This document shows positions 8,027 to 18,730 of a stretch of DNA of 64,000 nt, one piece after another; position 1 is the first letter of the stretch, and each line of letters opens with the position of its first letter. Both the position numbers and the translations under genes were made by a program. The notes below the pieces were generated by a model. It was not told the origin of the DNA. It worked only from the letters and a program-made list of their open reading frames with translations, and did not search any database. The stretch comes from Haloterrigena sp. H1 (GTDB lineage: Archaea > Halobacteriota > Halobacteria > Halobacteriales > Natrialbaceae). The DNA is taken from NCBI RefSeq assembly GCF_005938085.1, contig NZ_SMZK01000001.1:868001-932000 (forward strand). Reading direction: 5' to 3'.

Positions 8027-8542
8027 ATGTGTGCACCGTTCACCGATGACGACGTCGGCAAGCGGGTCGAAACCGCGGATGGCGAGCCGCTGGGTACCGT
8101 CCGGATGACGGAACCGGAGACGGCCTACGTGGGCGCGACCGACGGGGCGACGAGTGCCATCCAGGCAATCCTCGAGTCGGAATCAGACGACACTGACGTC
8201 GTCCCGCTGGACGAAGCCGCCGTAAGCGAGGTCACCGCCGATGTGATCCGGCTCGAGGTCGATCGCTCGTCGCTGGACGCGTCTAAAACGGACCCTGTCA
8301 TCGAGCGCGACGAGGGCACCGAACGGCGAGACGATAGCGACGAACAGCGGACGCTGGGGCCACAGCCGGGCGCGCCCGGCGAGCCGGCCGAGAGCGAGGA
8401 GGGGCGGACGGGACAGGGCCTCGAGCCATCGACGGAGGAGATGACGGAGGCAGGTGAGGAACGACATCCGGATATGGAGGACGCACCGCCGGAGGGAGAT
8501 CGAACCGTGACGACGGAACGCGGGGAGAAAGAGGATCGATAG
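8027..8542 (+). CDS. PRC-barrel-like N-terminus with acidic tail
   Basis: 171 residues. The first 85 residues (CAPFTDDDVGKRVETADGEP onward) have the beta-rich pattern of a PRC-barrel-like domain often seen in small haloarchaeal proteins; the rest is disordered-looking and rich in Glu, Asp, Gly and Pro. No catalytic motif. I chose the ATG at 8027 over the frame's upstream extension because composition becomes acidic only from there. Function unknown. Confidence 0.65.
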   Translation: MCAPFTDDDVGKRVETADGEPLGTVRMTEPETAYVGATDGATSAIQAILESESDDTDVVPLDEAAVSEVTADVIRLEVDRSSLDASKTDPVIERDEGTERRDDSDEQRTLGPQPGAPGEPAESEEGRTGQGLEPSTEEMTEAGEERHPDMEDAPPEGDRTVTTERGEKEDR

Positions 8543-8616
8543 TGAGCATTTCGCGCCACCCTCGATATATGTGAACTACCATCAAGATTTTCAGCGCGCC
8601 CGCCCTTACCTCTCGT

Positions 8617-10149
<1,533 letters not shown>

Positions 10150-10371
10150 CGACGGCAAGTAACACTCGAGGCGAGACCGCCGGCCTCACGCCGCCGGAAT
10201 CTATCTGTCGCCGGTTTGCTGTGCAGTAGCAAGTGGACAGAGGAGTATGTCGCGTCGTCCTCCCTGTTAGCGCCACGATAGCAGCCCCCGTCCTATCAAC
10301 GGATCGGTCCCCTCTCAGTTCCCACCGGCAAACGAACCGCTTATCCGACGATTCATGGAAGGGGCCAGTAC

Positions 10372-11562
10372 ATGAAGGCAGTCGTTCTCGCTGCAGGCCA
10401 GGGTACGCGCATGCGACCGCTCTCCGAATCGATTCCGAAGCCGATGCTGCCGGTCGCAGACCGGCCGCTTGCGGCCCACACCGTCGACGCGGCGATCGAC
10501 GCTGGCGCAACCGAAGTCGTGCTGGTGATCGGCTACGAGGCTGAGACGGTCCGGGAGTACTTCGGTCCCGAATACCGTGGCGTGCCGATCTCGTATGCGA
10601 TCCAGGAAGAGCAGGCCGGGACCGCCGACGCCGTCAATGCCGCCCGCGACAACCTCGAGGGTCCGTTCGCCGTCCTCAACGGCGACAACCTCTACGATCC
10701 GGCCGCGATCGACCGGCTGTTCGACGCCTGTCCGGCCGTCTGTGCGATCGAGGTCGCCGACCCGAGCAACTACGGCGTTCTCAGCACCGAACCCGGACGG
10801 GACGGCTCCGTGACGGGGATCGTCGAGAAACCCGCCGATCCGCCGACGAACCTCGCCAACGCGGGGGCCTACGCATTCCCTGCTGAAGCCCGCGAGTGGC
10901 TCGAGGTGCCCGAAAGCGAACGTGGCGAACGCGAGATCACCGACGTCGTCGCGCAGGTAATCGACGAGTACGACGTCACGCCCGTCACGCTCGAGCGGTG
11001 GCTCGACGTCGGCCGCCCCTGGGAACTGCTCGAGGCAAACGAATGGAAACTGGCCGACCTCGAGCGGCGCGTCGATGGCGACGTCAGCGAGGATGCCACG
11101 CTCGAGGGGGCAGTCGTCGTCGAGGAGGGTGCGACGGTCGAGCCCGGCGTCGTGATCGAGGGCCCGGCGCTGATCCGCGAGGGAGCGGAGGTCGGACCGA
11201 ACGCCTACGTCCGTGGCGCGACGCTCATCGAAGCCGACGCCGAAGTCGGCCACGCCGTCGAGGTCAAAAACAGCGTCATCTCACAGGGAACGTCGGTTAG
11301 TCACCTCTCGTACGTCGGTGACAGCGTCCTCGGTCGGAACGTCAACTTCGGCGCAGGGACGAACGTCGCGAACCTGCGCCACGACGACGGTGACATCCGG
11401 TTTACGGTCAAGGACGAGCGCGTCTCGACCGACCGGCGGAAGTTCGGCGTCGTCGCCGGCGACGGAGCCAAAACCGGGATCAACACGAGTCTCACGCCTG
11501 GCCTGAAGCTCACGAGCGGCGCGACGACCATGCCCGGCGAAACCGTCGAACGGGACCGATAA
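10372..11562 (+). CDS. glmU: GlmU-like sugar-1-phosphate nucleotidylyltransferase/acetyltransferase
   Basis: 396 residues. The N-terminal 230 residues are a nucleotidyltransferase (LAAGQGTRMRPLSESIPKPM at residues 6-25, NGDN near 104-107) and the rest is a left-handed beta-helix with hexapeptide repeats and the NFGAGT/ HDDG motifs of the acetyltransferase half. In archaea such enzymes make UDP-GlcNAc or related activated sugars for glycans and the S-layer. Many haloarchaeal paralogues exist, and the sugar could be another one. The ATG is preceded by a CTTATCC box about 30 bases upstream. Confidence 0.85.
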   Translation: MKAVVLAAGQGTRMRPLSESIPKPMLPVADRPLAAHTVDAAIDAGATEVVLVIGYEAETVREYFGPEYRGVPISYAIQEEQAGTADAVNAARDNLEGPFAVLNGDNLYDPAAIDRLFDACPAVCAIEVADPSNYGVLSTEPGRDGSVTGIVEKPADPPTNLANAGAYAFPAEAREWLEVPESERGEREITDVVAQVIDEYDVTPVTLERWLDVGRPWELLEANEWKLADLERRVDGDVSEDATLEGAVVVEEGATVEPGVVIEGPALIREGAEVGPNAYVRGATLIEADAEVGHAVEVKNSVISQGTSVSHLSYVGDSVLGRNVNFGAGTNVANLRHDDGDIRFTVKDERVSTDRRKFGVVAGDGAKTGINTSLTPGLKLTSGATTMPGETVERDR

Positions 11563-11909
11563 CCACAGCCACTCGAGATCGAGTCTGTCCGCTGAATTCG
11601 ACTCTCGGTGGAGTCGATCTCCGCTACGGCGACTTTCCGTTTTAGATGAACACGTTCTCGTTGCGCTTCGTGAGCGGACGAAGCGGCGGAAGGTGGGATG
11701 TGGGGGCGAAAGGTGGGACGCGGAAGACGAGGAGACGGGTGTGCGCTCGGTCCCGGGAACCGAGCGCATGCGACGGGCCGGAGCGACGCGCATGCCGGTT
11801 TCGACGTGAAAAGCGTCTGTCCCGGCGTCCGTACCGAAGGCGTGCCTCATCAAAAAGTCAGCGGTCGAGCCGTCACTCGCTGCCGGCCGTACTCGACGTT
11901 GCTGCCGGC
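11563..11909. other. Structured purine-rich spacer
   Basis: 347 bases without a supported gene between convergent glmU and the nitrilase-family gene. It holds a purine-rich tract (about 11680-11742) followed by two nested inverted repeats: GCGCTCGGT / ACCGAGCGC (11743-11751 and 11759-11767) and GCATGCG / CGCATGC (11766-11772 and 11789-11795). A further GCCGGC / GCCGGC pair brackets the end of the nitrilase gene. It may be a double terminator region or hold a small RNA; no evidence decides. Confidence 0.4.
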
Positions 11910-12761
11910 CTACAGCCGGCGGTCTCGGAGCGCTGGGAACTCCGCACGGACGTCTGCGACCGTATCCGGCTCGACGGTGGCCGTCACCAGCGTTGGCCCG
12001 TCGCCGCTCGAGGCCAGCGTGACGCCCCACGGGTCGTAGACGGTCGAACGACCCAGCAACGTGGCATCCTCGAACGCGCCGGACCCGTTGATGGTCGCGA
12101 CGTAACACTGGTTTTCGATCGCGCGCGCTCGCGAGAGCGTCTGCCAGTGTTCAATGCGGGGGTAGGGCCACGCACTCGGAACGAGAACGAGCTCGACGCC
12201 GTCGTCGACTAATTGCCGGTAGAGTTCCGGGAATCGGAGGTCGTAACAGGTCGTCACGCCGACGGTCACGCTGCCGATCGTCGCCGTCTCGAGTCGCTCG
12301 CCGGGGACGAGCAGTTCGGATTCCGCGGACTCGTAGCCGAAGAGGTGGTGTTTCCGGTAGACGAGTTGGCGAGTGCCATCGGCGTCGAACAGCACCGCGG
12401 TGTTCGCCAGTCCCTCGTCGGCTGGCGTCTCGACGGCATCGGTTGCCGCCAGGTCTTCGACGATGGTCCCCGCGAGGACGGCGATCCCGTGGTCGGCTGC
12501 CGCGTTCTGCAGCCGGGAAAACGTCTCGCCGGCGATCGGTTCGGCGTGGCGCGTATAGAGGTCAAATGCGAAGTAGCCCACGTTGAACAGTTCCGGCAGG
12601 GCGACCAGATCCACACCGCGGGCAGCGGCCTCTTCGACCGCCTCGAGTGCACGATCGACGTTCGCCTCGACGTGGCCGGCCTCGATCTCGAGCTGTGCGA
12701 GCCCGATCGAGAGAGCGTCGTCGGCTTCCTCGCTGGCAGCGTTGGGAGGTATCATTGTCAC
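11910..12761 (-). CDS. Carbon-nitrogen hydrolase (nitrilase superfamily)
   Basis: 283 residues with the full catalytic triad of the superfamily: Glu57 in LPELF, Lys137 in YRKHHLFG and Cys172 in TTCYDLRFPEL. The last motif is close to that of omega-amidases, which hydrolyse 2-oxoglutaramate or 2-oxosuccinamate. Amidase rather than nitrilase activity is therefore likely; the substrate is inferred. The start may be the ATG at 12761 or the one two codons later. Confidence 0.88.
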   Translation of the reverse strand: MTMIPPNAASEEADDALSIGLAQLEIEAGHVEANVDRALEAVEEAAARGVDLVALPELFNVGYFAFDLYTRHAEPIAGETFSRLQNAAADHGIAVLAGTIVEDLAATDAVETPADEGLANTAVLFDADGTRQLVYRKHHLFGYESAESELLVPGERLETATIGSVTVGVTTCYDLRFPELYRQLVDDGVELVLVPSAWPYPRIEHWQTLSRARAIENQCYVATINGSGAFEDATLLGRSTVYDPWGVTLASSGDGPTLVTATVEPDTVADVRAEFPALRDRRL

Positions 12762-12782
12762 TCTCTGTGTTTCCGCGTACCG

Positions 12783-13217
12783 TTACCGTGTCGTCTGCAG
12801 ATCTCGCTCGAGTGCACGCCGCAGGTTCTCGAGTTCCGAATCGAGGTTGCGCTTGAAGAACTTCTCGACGCCCGGGAGTTTGCCATCGACGACGAAGTGA
12901 TTCTCGAGCCGGGACCCGGCGTCGGTTTCAACGATCGTGTGTTCGCCAGTGACGCGCATCACTTTCGATTTGCCGACGAATTTGACGTACTCCGGCGGTC
13001 GTCGCGTGACGTCTTCGGTATCGACCCTGACAGTTTTACGAATGAGGGGAATTGGCAGGGACACCTGCCAGGTGACGCGTCGTCCCTCTCGATCCTCGAC
13101 CGTGTACGTCTCGACGACGCTGATAGATCGCGCTCGGTTCGCCGGATCGGCGATGAACTCCCAGACGCGTTCGGGCGACGCCGCCACGTCGAACGACCGA
13201 TCGACACGGACAGTCAT
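12783..13217 (-). CDS. SRPBCC-fold protein (START/CoxG-like)
   Basis: 144 residues. Begins with a beta strand and the signature FDVAASPERVWEFIADP, ends with a long amphipathic helix, as in the SRPBCC superfamily of hydrophobic-ligand-binding proteins. Ligand unknown. Lies 21 bases upstream of the nitrilase-family gene on the same strand, so the two may be cotranscribed. Confidence 0.8.
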   Translation of the reverse strand: MTVRVDRSFDVAASPERVWEFIADPANRARSISVVETYTVEDREGRRVTWQVSLPIPLIRKTVRVDTEDVTRRPPEYVKFVGKSKVMRVTGEHTIVETDAGSRLENHFVVDGKLPGVEKFFKRNLDSELENLRRALERDLQTTR

Positions 13218-13325
13218 GCCCGTACGTGTGGGGTAGACGGATAAAAATCCGTGGACCGGCGAGCGACCGGCCTCCCGATGGTGGCAGCCGACATCGATGG
13301 CGGTCCGCGAGCAGCGGCGAGGAGA

Positions 13326-13550
13326 TCAGCTGATGGTAACTCGCCAGGTCGTCGAGCGGGCGCGGCCCCATTTCTCGATGTCGACTTCGTCTGTTTTCTC
13401 CGCGAGATGTGGCAGCCGAGCGCCTACTTGCTTCGACGAGAGTCCGATCGCGTCCGCGATGTTTTTGGCCCGGAAGTATTGCTCGCCACGGGCGGCGCTC
13501 TCGCGGAGGTACGAGATAATTCGCCGCTCTTCGTCGGAGTAGTCGTTCAT
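13326..13550 (-). CDS. Small winged-helix-like protein, DUF7123-like
   Basis: 74 residues with a helix-turn-helix-like middle (YFRAKNIADAIGLSSKQVG at about 25-43). The family is common in haloarchaea (DUF7123 in my memory) and has no assigned function; a DNA-binding role is inferred from the fold pattern. Monocistronic on the minus strand. Confidence 0.75.
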   Translation of the reverse strand: MNDYSDEERRIISYLRESAARGEQYFRAKNIADAIGLSSKQVGARLPHLAEKTDEVDIEKWGRARSTTWRVTIS

Positions 13551-13655
13551 CGTCCGTACACAACATTACGCGTTCGTCGGTCTTAACTCTTAACGGCAGG
13601 AGGGGCAGGTGCCGTCGGTCGACGCTCGGTCCCACGCTCGACCTCTCGATCGCTT

Positions 13656-13764
13656 ATACTGCCGGACAGCAGTCAGTGCGATGTCGATCGCGAAAACCGG
13701 CCGTCTCCGATGGCGACGGCCGCGTCCGAGCGATCGATCTTCAAATCGTTCTGTCCAGCAGTAT
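13656..13764. repeat. Repeat family A, copy A1
   Basis: 109 bp with inverted ends ATACTGCCGGACAG and CTGTCCAGCAGTAT (13 of 14 bases pair). Shares ends and the TTCTGTCC(A/G)GCAGTAT side with copies at 17930-18037 and 20296-20371. Its right end touches the stop codon of the small membrane protein gene at 13764-13766. Confidence 0.75.
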
Positions 13765-13940
13765 TAGGAGAGGTGGATGCCGACGACTGCCAGCGAGCTA
13801 AAGATCACGGCTCCTGCGAAGCCCCACGCCGCGGTCACGTCCGGTGCACCAACGAGCATGACCAGTGCGCCGATCACTGCGAGTGCACCCAGTGCGAGCC
13901 CCAGTCCGATACCCTTGTCCGTCTCGGTTTGCGTAGCCAT
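13764..13940 (-). CDS. Small two-helix membrane protein, DUF7525-like
   Basis: 58 residues from the ATG at 13940: a polar start then two hydrophobic helices (about 13-33 and 38-56). The size and pattern match a small haloarchaeal membrane family (DUF7525 in my memory). A longer frame would add 13 basic residues that look non-native. The stop codon borders repeat A1. Confidence 0.65.
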   Translation of the reverse strand: MATQTETDKGIGLGLALGALAVIGALVMLVGAPDVTAAWGFAGAVIFSSLAVVGIHLS

Positions 13941-14059
13941 GCTCGGGCGTTGTGTGTGGGGTCTCTTAACTTCACTCATTACTGGGCGGTTCCGGGGCCG
14001 CTTTCACTGACGACGCCGAACGGCTTTGCTGGTCGTCGGCCGATCGGCCGACGACCGGA

Positions 14060-15091
14060 TCACTTGATCGTCGTGTGTTCGGACTCCTCGTTGAGCGCGA
14101 GGTTCGCTGCGATTTCGGCGTTTCGCATCGCGTACTGGGCGGTCTGCTGGAGACTGACGAGGACTTCACGGACCCGAAGCAGATCTTTGTTTTCCATCTC
14201 GGGCAGTTCGGTGAGTATCTCCTGTTCCCGGTCGGAGATCTCGTGGAACAGCGCCCGGACCTCGTTGGACTTGGTGTAATCGCGCTCGACGGCCGCCTCG
14301 ACGGCTCGAGACGTGATCTCGTCGACCATCTCGTTCAGTTCGCGAATCTCACGCATCACCGAACTATCGACGTTCAACGTGTGGCCTTCGGTCTCCATGA
14401 CGATATCGCCGATATCTTCGGCGTTGTCGGCGGTCAACTCGAGGTTCTTCGCGATCGAGCGGTAGCCGATCAGCGGGAAGCCACTGTTTAGGCCGACCGC
14501 CCGCGCGAGGTTGGGGTTCTGGTAGGCCGTAAAGATCAGGCGCAACAGGAGGACGAAGATCTTGTTCGCCTGTCGCTCCCGGTTCAGGGCGCGCTGGGCC
14601 AGATCGGGATTGCCGTGAGCCAGTGCCTTGATCGACTCGCCGCGCATCGTCTGGCCCGTTCGCTCGAGGCGCTCCAAGAGGTTGTCGAGCGTGAAGTCTT
14701 CGGGGTCGACCGAACAGCGGATCGAGATGCTTTCGGGGGTCTCCTCGATGACGCCGAGTCCCATGAGCTGGGTTTCGGCCTGATAGACCGCGTTGATGTG
14801 ATCCGACTCGAGCGCGCCGTCTTCGCGCTCGATCCGTATGATACGCCGTCCGAGGACGTACTGGGCGACGATCGCACGCTCGACGGCGGCGGCGTCTAAG
14901 TCGTCGGTGTGAATGATAGCTTCCGTCTCCTCCGTGCTCGCGGACTCGGGCATCACGGTCAGGGTGCCCTTGCCGCTGGTCCGCAACGACACCTCGTCGC
15001 CCTTCTCGACGTCGTGTTCGGACGCCCACTCCGCGGGAAGGGTCATTGCGAGTGTCGACGGGCCGAGTCGTTGCACTTTCCGCGTTTCCAT
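14060..15091 (-). CDS. PhoU-like phosphate regulator with AbrB-type N-terminus
   Basis: 343 residues. The first 45 (METRKVQRLGPSTLAMTLP) form a SpoVT/AbrB-like DNA-binding swapped-hairpin domain; residues about 120-330 are PhoU helices with the repeated metal-binding pattern. Such proteins couple phosphate transport to transcription. No pst genes adjoin it here, so it probably acts in trans. Confidence 0.85.
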   Translation of the reverse strand: METRKVQRLGPSTLAMTLPAEWASEHDVEKGDEVSLRTSGKGTLTVMPESASTEETEAIIHTDDLDAAAVERAIVAQYVLGRRIIRIEREDGALESDHINAVYQAETQLMGLGVIEETPESISIRCSVDPEDFTLDNLLERLERTGQTMRGESIKALAHGNPDLAQRALNRERQANKIFVLLLRLIFTAYQNPNLARAVGLNSGFPLIGYRSIAKNLELTADNAEDIGDIVMETEGHTLNVDSSVMREIRELNEMVDEITSRAVEAAVERDYTKSNEVRALFHEISDREQEILTELPEMENKDLLRVREVLVSLQQTAQYAMRNAEIAANLALNEESEHTTIK

Positions 15092-15246
15092 ACCAGGTCG
15101 TAGGCTTGAGACGACCTTAATCTTGACTATATAGTCATTATCTCGAGTGCAATCGTTATATCGTTGTGACTGATGGCCGTTACGAAGCGCCCCTTAAATT
15201 ATTCACACAGTAACCCTACACAACAGCCAGTGAGCAACACAATGCA

Positions 15247-16467
15247 TCAGGATACGGGCAGCATTCGCGTGGTGAACCGCCCGGTCCGCACCTGTTGCCA
15301 ACCCCGGAGGTCGTCGTCGAGTTCCTCGTCGTCGGTGTCGACGTGAAGCGAGTCGATCCCGTCGAGTTTCTCGTCCGAGGCGACGACGGCGATCTCGTCT
15401 GCCTGACGGATCACCGGCGGTGAGATCTGGTGGTTCCCGCGACCGAAAAGAAAGCCCTGTCCACCGATCGGCGAGACGACGATCGTCACCGGATCTTTGA
15501 GAGTCTCGAGTATATCCGTTTCTGCGGCGTCGCGGGCGAGTACTGTCCCCTCGCGCCCGTCGGAGCCGCGTTCGGAGGCAGTTCCGTCCGATTCGGTATC
15601 GGCTGTGGCCCGCCAGACGTCGACACCCAGCGGCGAGGGATCGATACCGAGTTCCGCCTCGATCGCACCGACGGTGCTCCCGGGGCCGAAGACGTAGGTC
15701 CGACCGGGCTCGACCTCGCGGGCGAACCCCGTTGCCAGCGAATCGACGCTCCCGCTCGAGACCTGCTTGCTCGATTGTAGGTCCGGCGCGACGGGGACTG
15801 GCACGATCGCCTGCAGTTCCGTCCTGACCTCTCCTTTGCGATAGGCGGCCTCGTCGATGTCGTTGACTTCGCGAGCCTCGACGCGGTCGAACTCGGCGGC
15901 GATACGACCGGCATCGGCCGGCGTCACGCCGAAGACCGACGAGTAAACCTTGACGCCGGCCGGGACGCCGAGCATCGGCGTCTCGGCGGCTCGAGACCCG
16001 TTCGTCGCTCGGGAGCCGGTCGAGACTCCCTCGGTGGCATCCGCGTCCTCGAGCACGGTGGCGACGTCGACTGCGGTGCCGTCACCGCCGACGAACAGGA
16101 TCAACTCGACATCGTGCTCGAGCAACGCGCGGACTGCCCTGCGGGTATCGGTTGCCGTCGTCTCAGCGGTTGCGGGATCGCCGGGTCTGGCCGGGTCGTC
16201 CCCACGGGCTGTGGCCGGGTCGTAGACGACTGTCGGCTCGTAGCCAGCGTCCCGGGCCGCCCGTTCGCCCATCACGCCGGCGGCGGTGTAGACGGTAACC
16301 TCGGGTGCACGCCGGTGCAGCGACCGTAACGCTTCGCGCGCCCGCTCCGGCGCTCGTGGCTCGGCACCGCGACGGCGTGCCTCCTCGAGTTTCCCGTCGG
16401 TCCCCTTCAGCCCGACCCGACCACCCATCCCGGCGATCGGGTTGACGACGACGCCGATGGACTCCAT
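15247..16467 (-). CDS. ATP-NAD kinase family protein
   Basis: 406 residues from the ATG at 16467. MESIGVVVNPIAGMGG at the start and FVGGDGTAVDV near 130 are the two nucleotide-binding motifs of the NAD kinase/AcoX-like family. A hydrophilic loop around residues 75-95 and another around 285-305 make it longer than plain NAD kinases. The reaction may be NAD phosphorylation or, as in AcoX-type members, an uncharacterised kinase step. Confidence 0.82.
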   Translation of the reverse strand: MESIGVVVNPIAGMGGRVGLKGTDGKLEEARRRGAEPRAPERAREALRSLHRRAPEVTVYTAAGVMGERAARDAGYEPTVVYDPATARGDDPARPGDPATAETTATDTRRAVRALLEHDVELILFVGGDGTAVDVATVLEDADATEGVSTGSRATNGSRAAETPMLGVPAGVKVYSSVFGVTPADAGRIAAEFDRVEAREVNDIDEAAYRKGEVRTELQAIVPVPVAPDLQSSKQVSSGSVDSLATGFAREVEPGRTYVFGPGSTVGAIEAELGIDPSPLGVDVWRATADTESDGTASERGSDGREGTVLARDAAETDILETLKDPVTIVVSPIGGQGFLFGRGNHQISPPVIRQADEIAVVASDEKLDGIDSLHVDTDDEELDDDLRGWQQVRTGRFTTRMLPVS

Positions 16468-16616
16468 ACCCGACCGTCGCACGCCAGCCGGAAAGCGATA
16501 TCGTGTCGCCGACCGAAGATATCGTCGCCGTCACGGCCCAGCACGCGGACGGCGACGGGCCGAGCGACGCGCACGATTTCTGAAGGATTAAGAGGGATGC
16601 GGACCGATCGCCGATC

Positions 16617-16745
16617 ATGAACGCACTGACCGACGCCGCTGTTCTCGCGACGGAAACGGAGCTCCCGATGAACCTGGTTGGCTGGGGCGCACTCGCGCTT
16701 GGCCTGTTCGTCGTCGTCGTCTGGACGCTCTATCTGTACCGCTGA
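16617..16745 (+). CDS. 42-residue single-span membrane protein
   Basis: A very short frame: MNALTDAAVLATETELPMN then one strongly hydrophobic helix ending LYLYR. GGATTAAG lies about 28-35 bases before the ATG, consistent with a leaderless promoter, and haloarchaeal codon use (GTC, CTG, GCG) is kept throughout. It occupies the divergent gap between the NAD kinase and CinA-like genes. Function unknown. Confidence 0.6.
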   Translation: MNALTDAAVLATETELPMNLVGWGALALGLFVVVVWTLYLYR

Positions 16746-16755
16746 CGGCACCATC

Positions 16756-17439
16756 TTACGGTGATTCGACCCGCTCGCGCAGCCACGCGGCCGCGTCAGC
16801 GACGGTCGTTTCGTCAGTGCCTTTGAGTTCGATCCGGACCGAGTCGCCCGGGTAGCTCCCGACGGCGACGTCAAAGCGGTCCCGCAGTTCGGCGATGCGA
16901 TCGAGCAGTGCGCTTTCGGGTTCGTCGGCGACGACCGCCTCGCGGTAGGTCGGCGTCCCCGAAAACTCCGTGGCGATCGTCTCGAACATCGCCTTCATTT
17001 CGGCAGGGACGCCGGGAAGCACGTAGACATCCTCGAGTGCAGCACCAGGGGCGACGCCCACGTCGTTGTGAAGCGCCCGCGCACCGGCCGGCAACGTGGC
17101 CGTCCCTGCCACGAGGTCGTCACGGCTGTAGCCGTCCGCCTCGAGCCAGGCGAGGGCCTCGTCGTGTTCCTCGAGGTCACGCCCGAGCGCGGCCGCGACG
17201 CTCTCCATCGTGAGGTCGTCGTGGGTCGGCCCGAGCCCACCCGTGACGATGACGGCGTCGTACTCGGCGCGGTACTCGTTGACGACGCGAGCAATGTCGC
17301 CGACCCGATCCGGAACCGTCGTGACGCGCTCGACATCGACGCCGCGATCGTCGAGTTGCTCGCAGAGCCACGTGGCGTTCGTATCCGTTGTTCGTCCAGC
17401 GAGTAGTTCGTCTCCGACCGTCACAACCGCGACGTTCAT
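16756..17439 (-). CDS. CinA-like molybdopterin-binding domain protein
   Basis: 227 residues from the ATG at 17439 (MNVAVVTVGDELLAGRTTDT). The motif TGGLGPTHDD near residue 66 and the overall MoaB/Mog fold mark the N-terminal part of competence/damage-inducible protein A. Alone this domain is found across archaea; proposed roles include pyrophosphatase on nucleotide-like substrates. The upstream extension of the frame is basic and unlikely to be translated. Confidence 0.85.
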   Translation of the reverse strand: MNVAVVTVGDELLAGRTTDTNATWLCEQLDDRGVDVERVTTVPDRVGDIARVVNEYRAEYDAVIVTGGLGPTHDDLTMESVAAALGRDLEEHDEALAWLEADGYSRDDLVAGTATLPAGARALHNDVGVAPGAALEDVYVLPGVPAEMKAMFETIATEFSGTPTYREAVVADEPESALLDRIAELRDRFDVAVGSYPGDSVRIELKGTDETTVADAAAWLRERVESP

Positions 17440-17577
17440 ACCGGAGCGTTTGTACCCGTCGTTCAAATGCGTCTCGCCCCGATGTATCAAACCATCTGTA
17501 CTATCGTTTGGTGAGGACTTTCGATGAAATGGTAGTAACCACAAGATTCAATTTTGATAATTGGTAACGAAGGGAGT

Positions 17578-17943
17578 ATGTCTCGGAGCCAGATAAAACA
17601 AACCGAGGGGGATTCGGCTACAGTGCTCTCCGCACTGGGGAGTAAATACAGCGTCGAGATACTCTGTGCAGCAGACACGCCGAAATCAGCACAAGCCCTC
17701 AGCGAAGATATCGAAATTCCGATCGCGACCTGCTATCGTCGGATCGAAGAACTTGTCAATGCAGGATTATTGACGTGTGAAGGGCGGCGACTGTCCGACG
17801 AAGGAAGACGAACGAACATCTACCGTCGAACGTTAGACGAGATCGAGATCGACTTCTCGAGACACCCGAATTTTCACAGAAACGACGGACAGAGGCAAAA
17901 AACAGGCTTCAAGACCAGCTCGAGAGCTGATACTACTGGGTAG
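17578..17943 (+). CDS. Winged-helix transcription regulator, 3' end inside a repeat
   Basis: 121 residues. An ArsR-like winged helix: ALGSKYSVEILCAADTPKSA, then the recognition region PIATCYRRIEELVNAGLL. Codon use is less GC-rich than its neighbours (AAA, ATA, GAT), hinting at transfer. The last four codons and the stop TAG (17941-17943) lie within repeat copy A2, so the original C-terminus may have been longer. Target genes unknown. Confidence 0.75.
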   Translation: MSRSQIKQTEGDSATVLSALGSKYSVEILCAADTPKSAQALSEDIEIPIATCYRRIEELVNAGLLTCEGRRLSDEGRRTNIYRRTLDEIEIDFSRHPNFHRNDGQRQKTGFKTSSRADTTG

Positions 17944-18037
17944 CAGTCAATACGATGCCGGTCGCAAATTCACGGCTGTCCGACAGGTGACGGCCGCACA
18001 CATGCGACCGGCTTCACGTCGTTCTGTCCGGCAGTAT
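17930..18037. repeat. Repeat family A, copy A2
   Basis: 108 bp, ends ATACTACTGG and CCGGCAGTAT. The outer parts match A3 closely, including CAGTCAATACGA on the left and GACCGGCTTCAC / TTCTGTCC on the right; the centre carries about 30 extra bases. It overlaps the last 14 bases of the winged-helix regulator gene. Confidence 0.75.
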
Positions 18038-18249
18038 GAGACGGTCACCTGCCGATCAGCGACCACGCGAGCACGTTCCCGGGTCACCACCGACGACGAC
18101 TGCCCGCGCGAAACTGGATTTTCGGTAGTCCACCGTCAGTGTCGACGCTGACCGACCACGTCGTTTCCTGGCGGCACACGACGGCCACGCCCGGGAGTGG
18201 ATCGGCTTCGATCGACCATCCTTAAGTATTCTCGAAAGAATACCGAAGT
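17944..18249. other. Spacer upstream of queD
   Basis: 306 bases. The left third is repeat A2; the rest has no supported gene. The queD promoter probably lies in 18215-18245, where CTTAAGTATTC occurs about 30 bases before the ATG. Confidence 0.45.
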
Positions 18250-18729
18250 ATGACCACTCCCGCTAAGACGCGCGACTCCGGACCGGCCACAACGACGGAT
18301 GACAGTGTCGTCGGACACCGTCGCGTCCTCCATGTCGGCCGTGACCGGCCGATCAGAATCAGCACTGGCCACCGAATTCGACACCACGACGGCAAGTGTT
18401 CGCGGCCGCATGGCCACAACTACGAAATCTCGGTCACCGTCGCAGGACACTTAACCGAAGAGGGGTGGATCGCCGACAAAGGTGATATTACCGAGGTGAT
18501 CGACGAGTGGGATCATATGTTCCTGCTCGAGGCCGGCGATCCCCTTATCGAGGCCTTCGAAGCGGCTGGCGACGACGACGCGGTCGTCGTCCTCGAACAT
18601 CCACCGACGGCCGAGGTGATGAGCGTCGTTCTCGAGCGGAAACTCGCGGCAGCCTTACCCGAGACGGTGACTGACGTCGCGGTACAGGTCAACGAGACGA
18701 ACGAACTCTGTGGGGGGAGCACGCTCTGA
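18250..18729 (+). CDS. queD: 6-carboxytetrahydropterin synthase QueD
   Basis: 159 residues. Zinc-binding histidines STGHRIRHHDGKCSRPHGHNYE-like pattern (two clusters split by a Cys) and the catalytic region EWDHMFLLE are those of the PTPS/QueD family. It converts dihydroneopterin triphosphate to 6-carboxytetrahydropterin, the first committed step towards preQ0, which archaea insert as archaeosine into tRNA. First gene of queD-queE-queC, with one base to the next start codon. Confidence 0.92.
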   Translation: MTTPAKTRDSGPATTTDDSVVGHRRVLHVGRDRPIRISTGHRIRHHDGKCSRPHGHNYEISVTVAGHLTEEGWIADKGDITEVIDEWDHMFLLEAGDPLIEAFEAAGDDDAVVVLEHPPTAEVMSVVLERKLAAALPETVTDVAVQVNETNELCGGSTL

Positions 18730-18730
18730 G

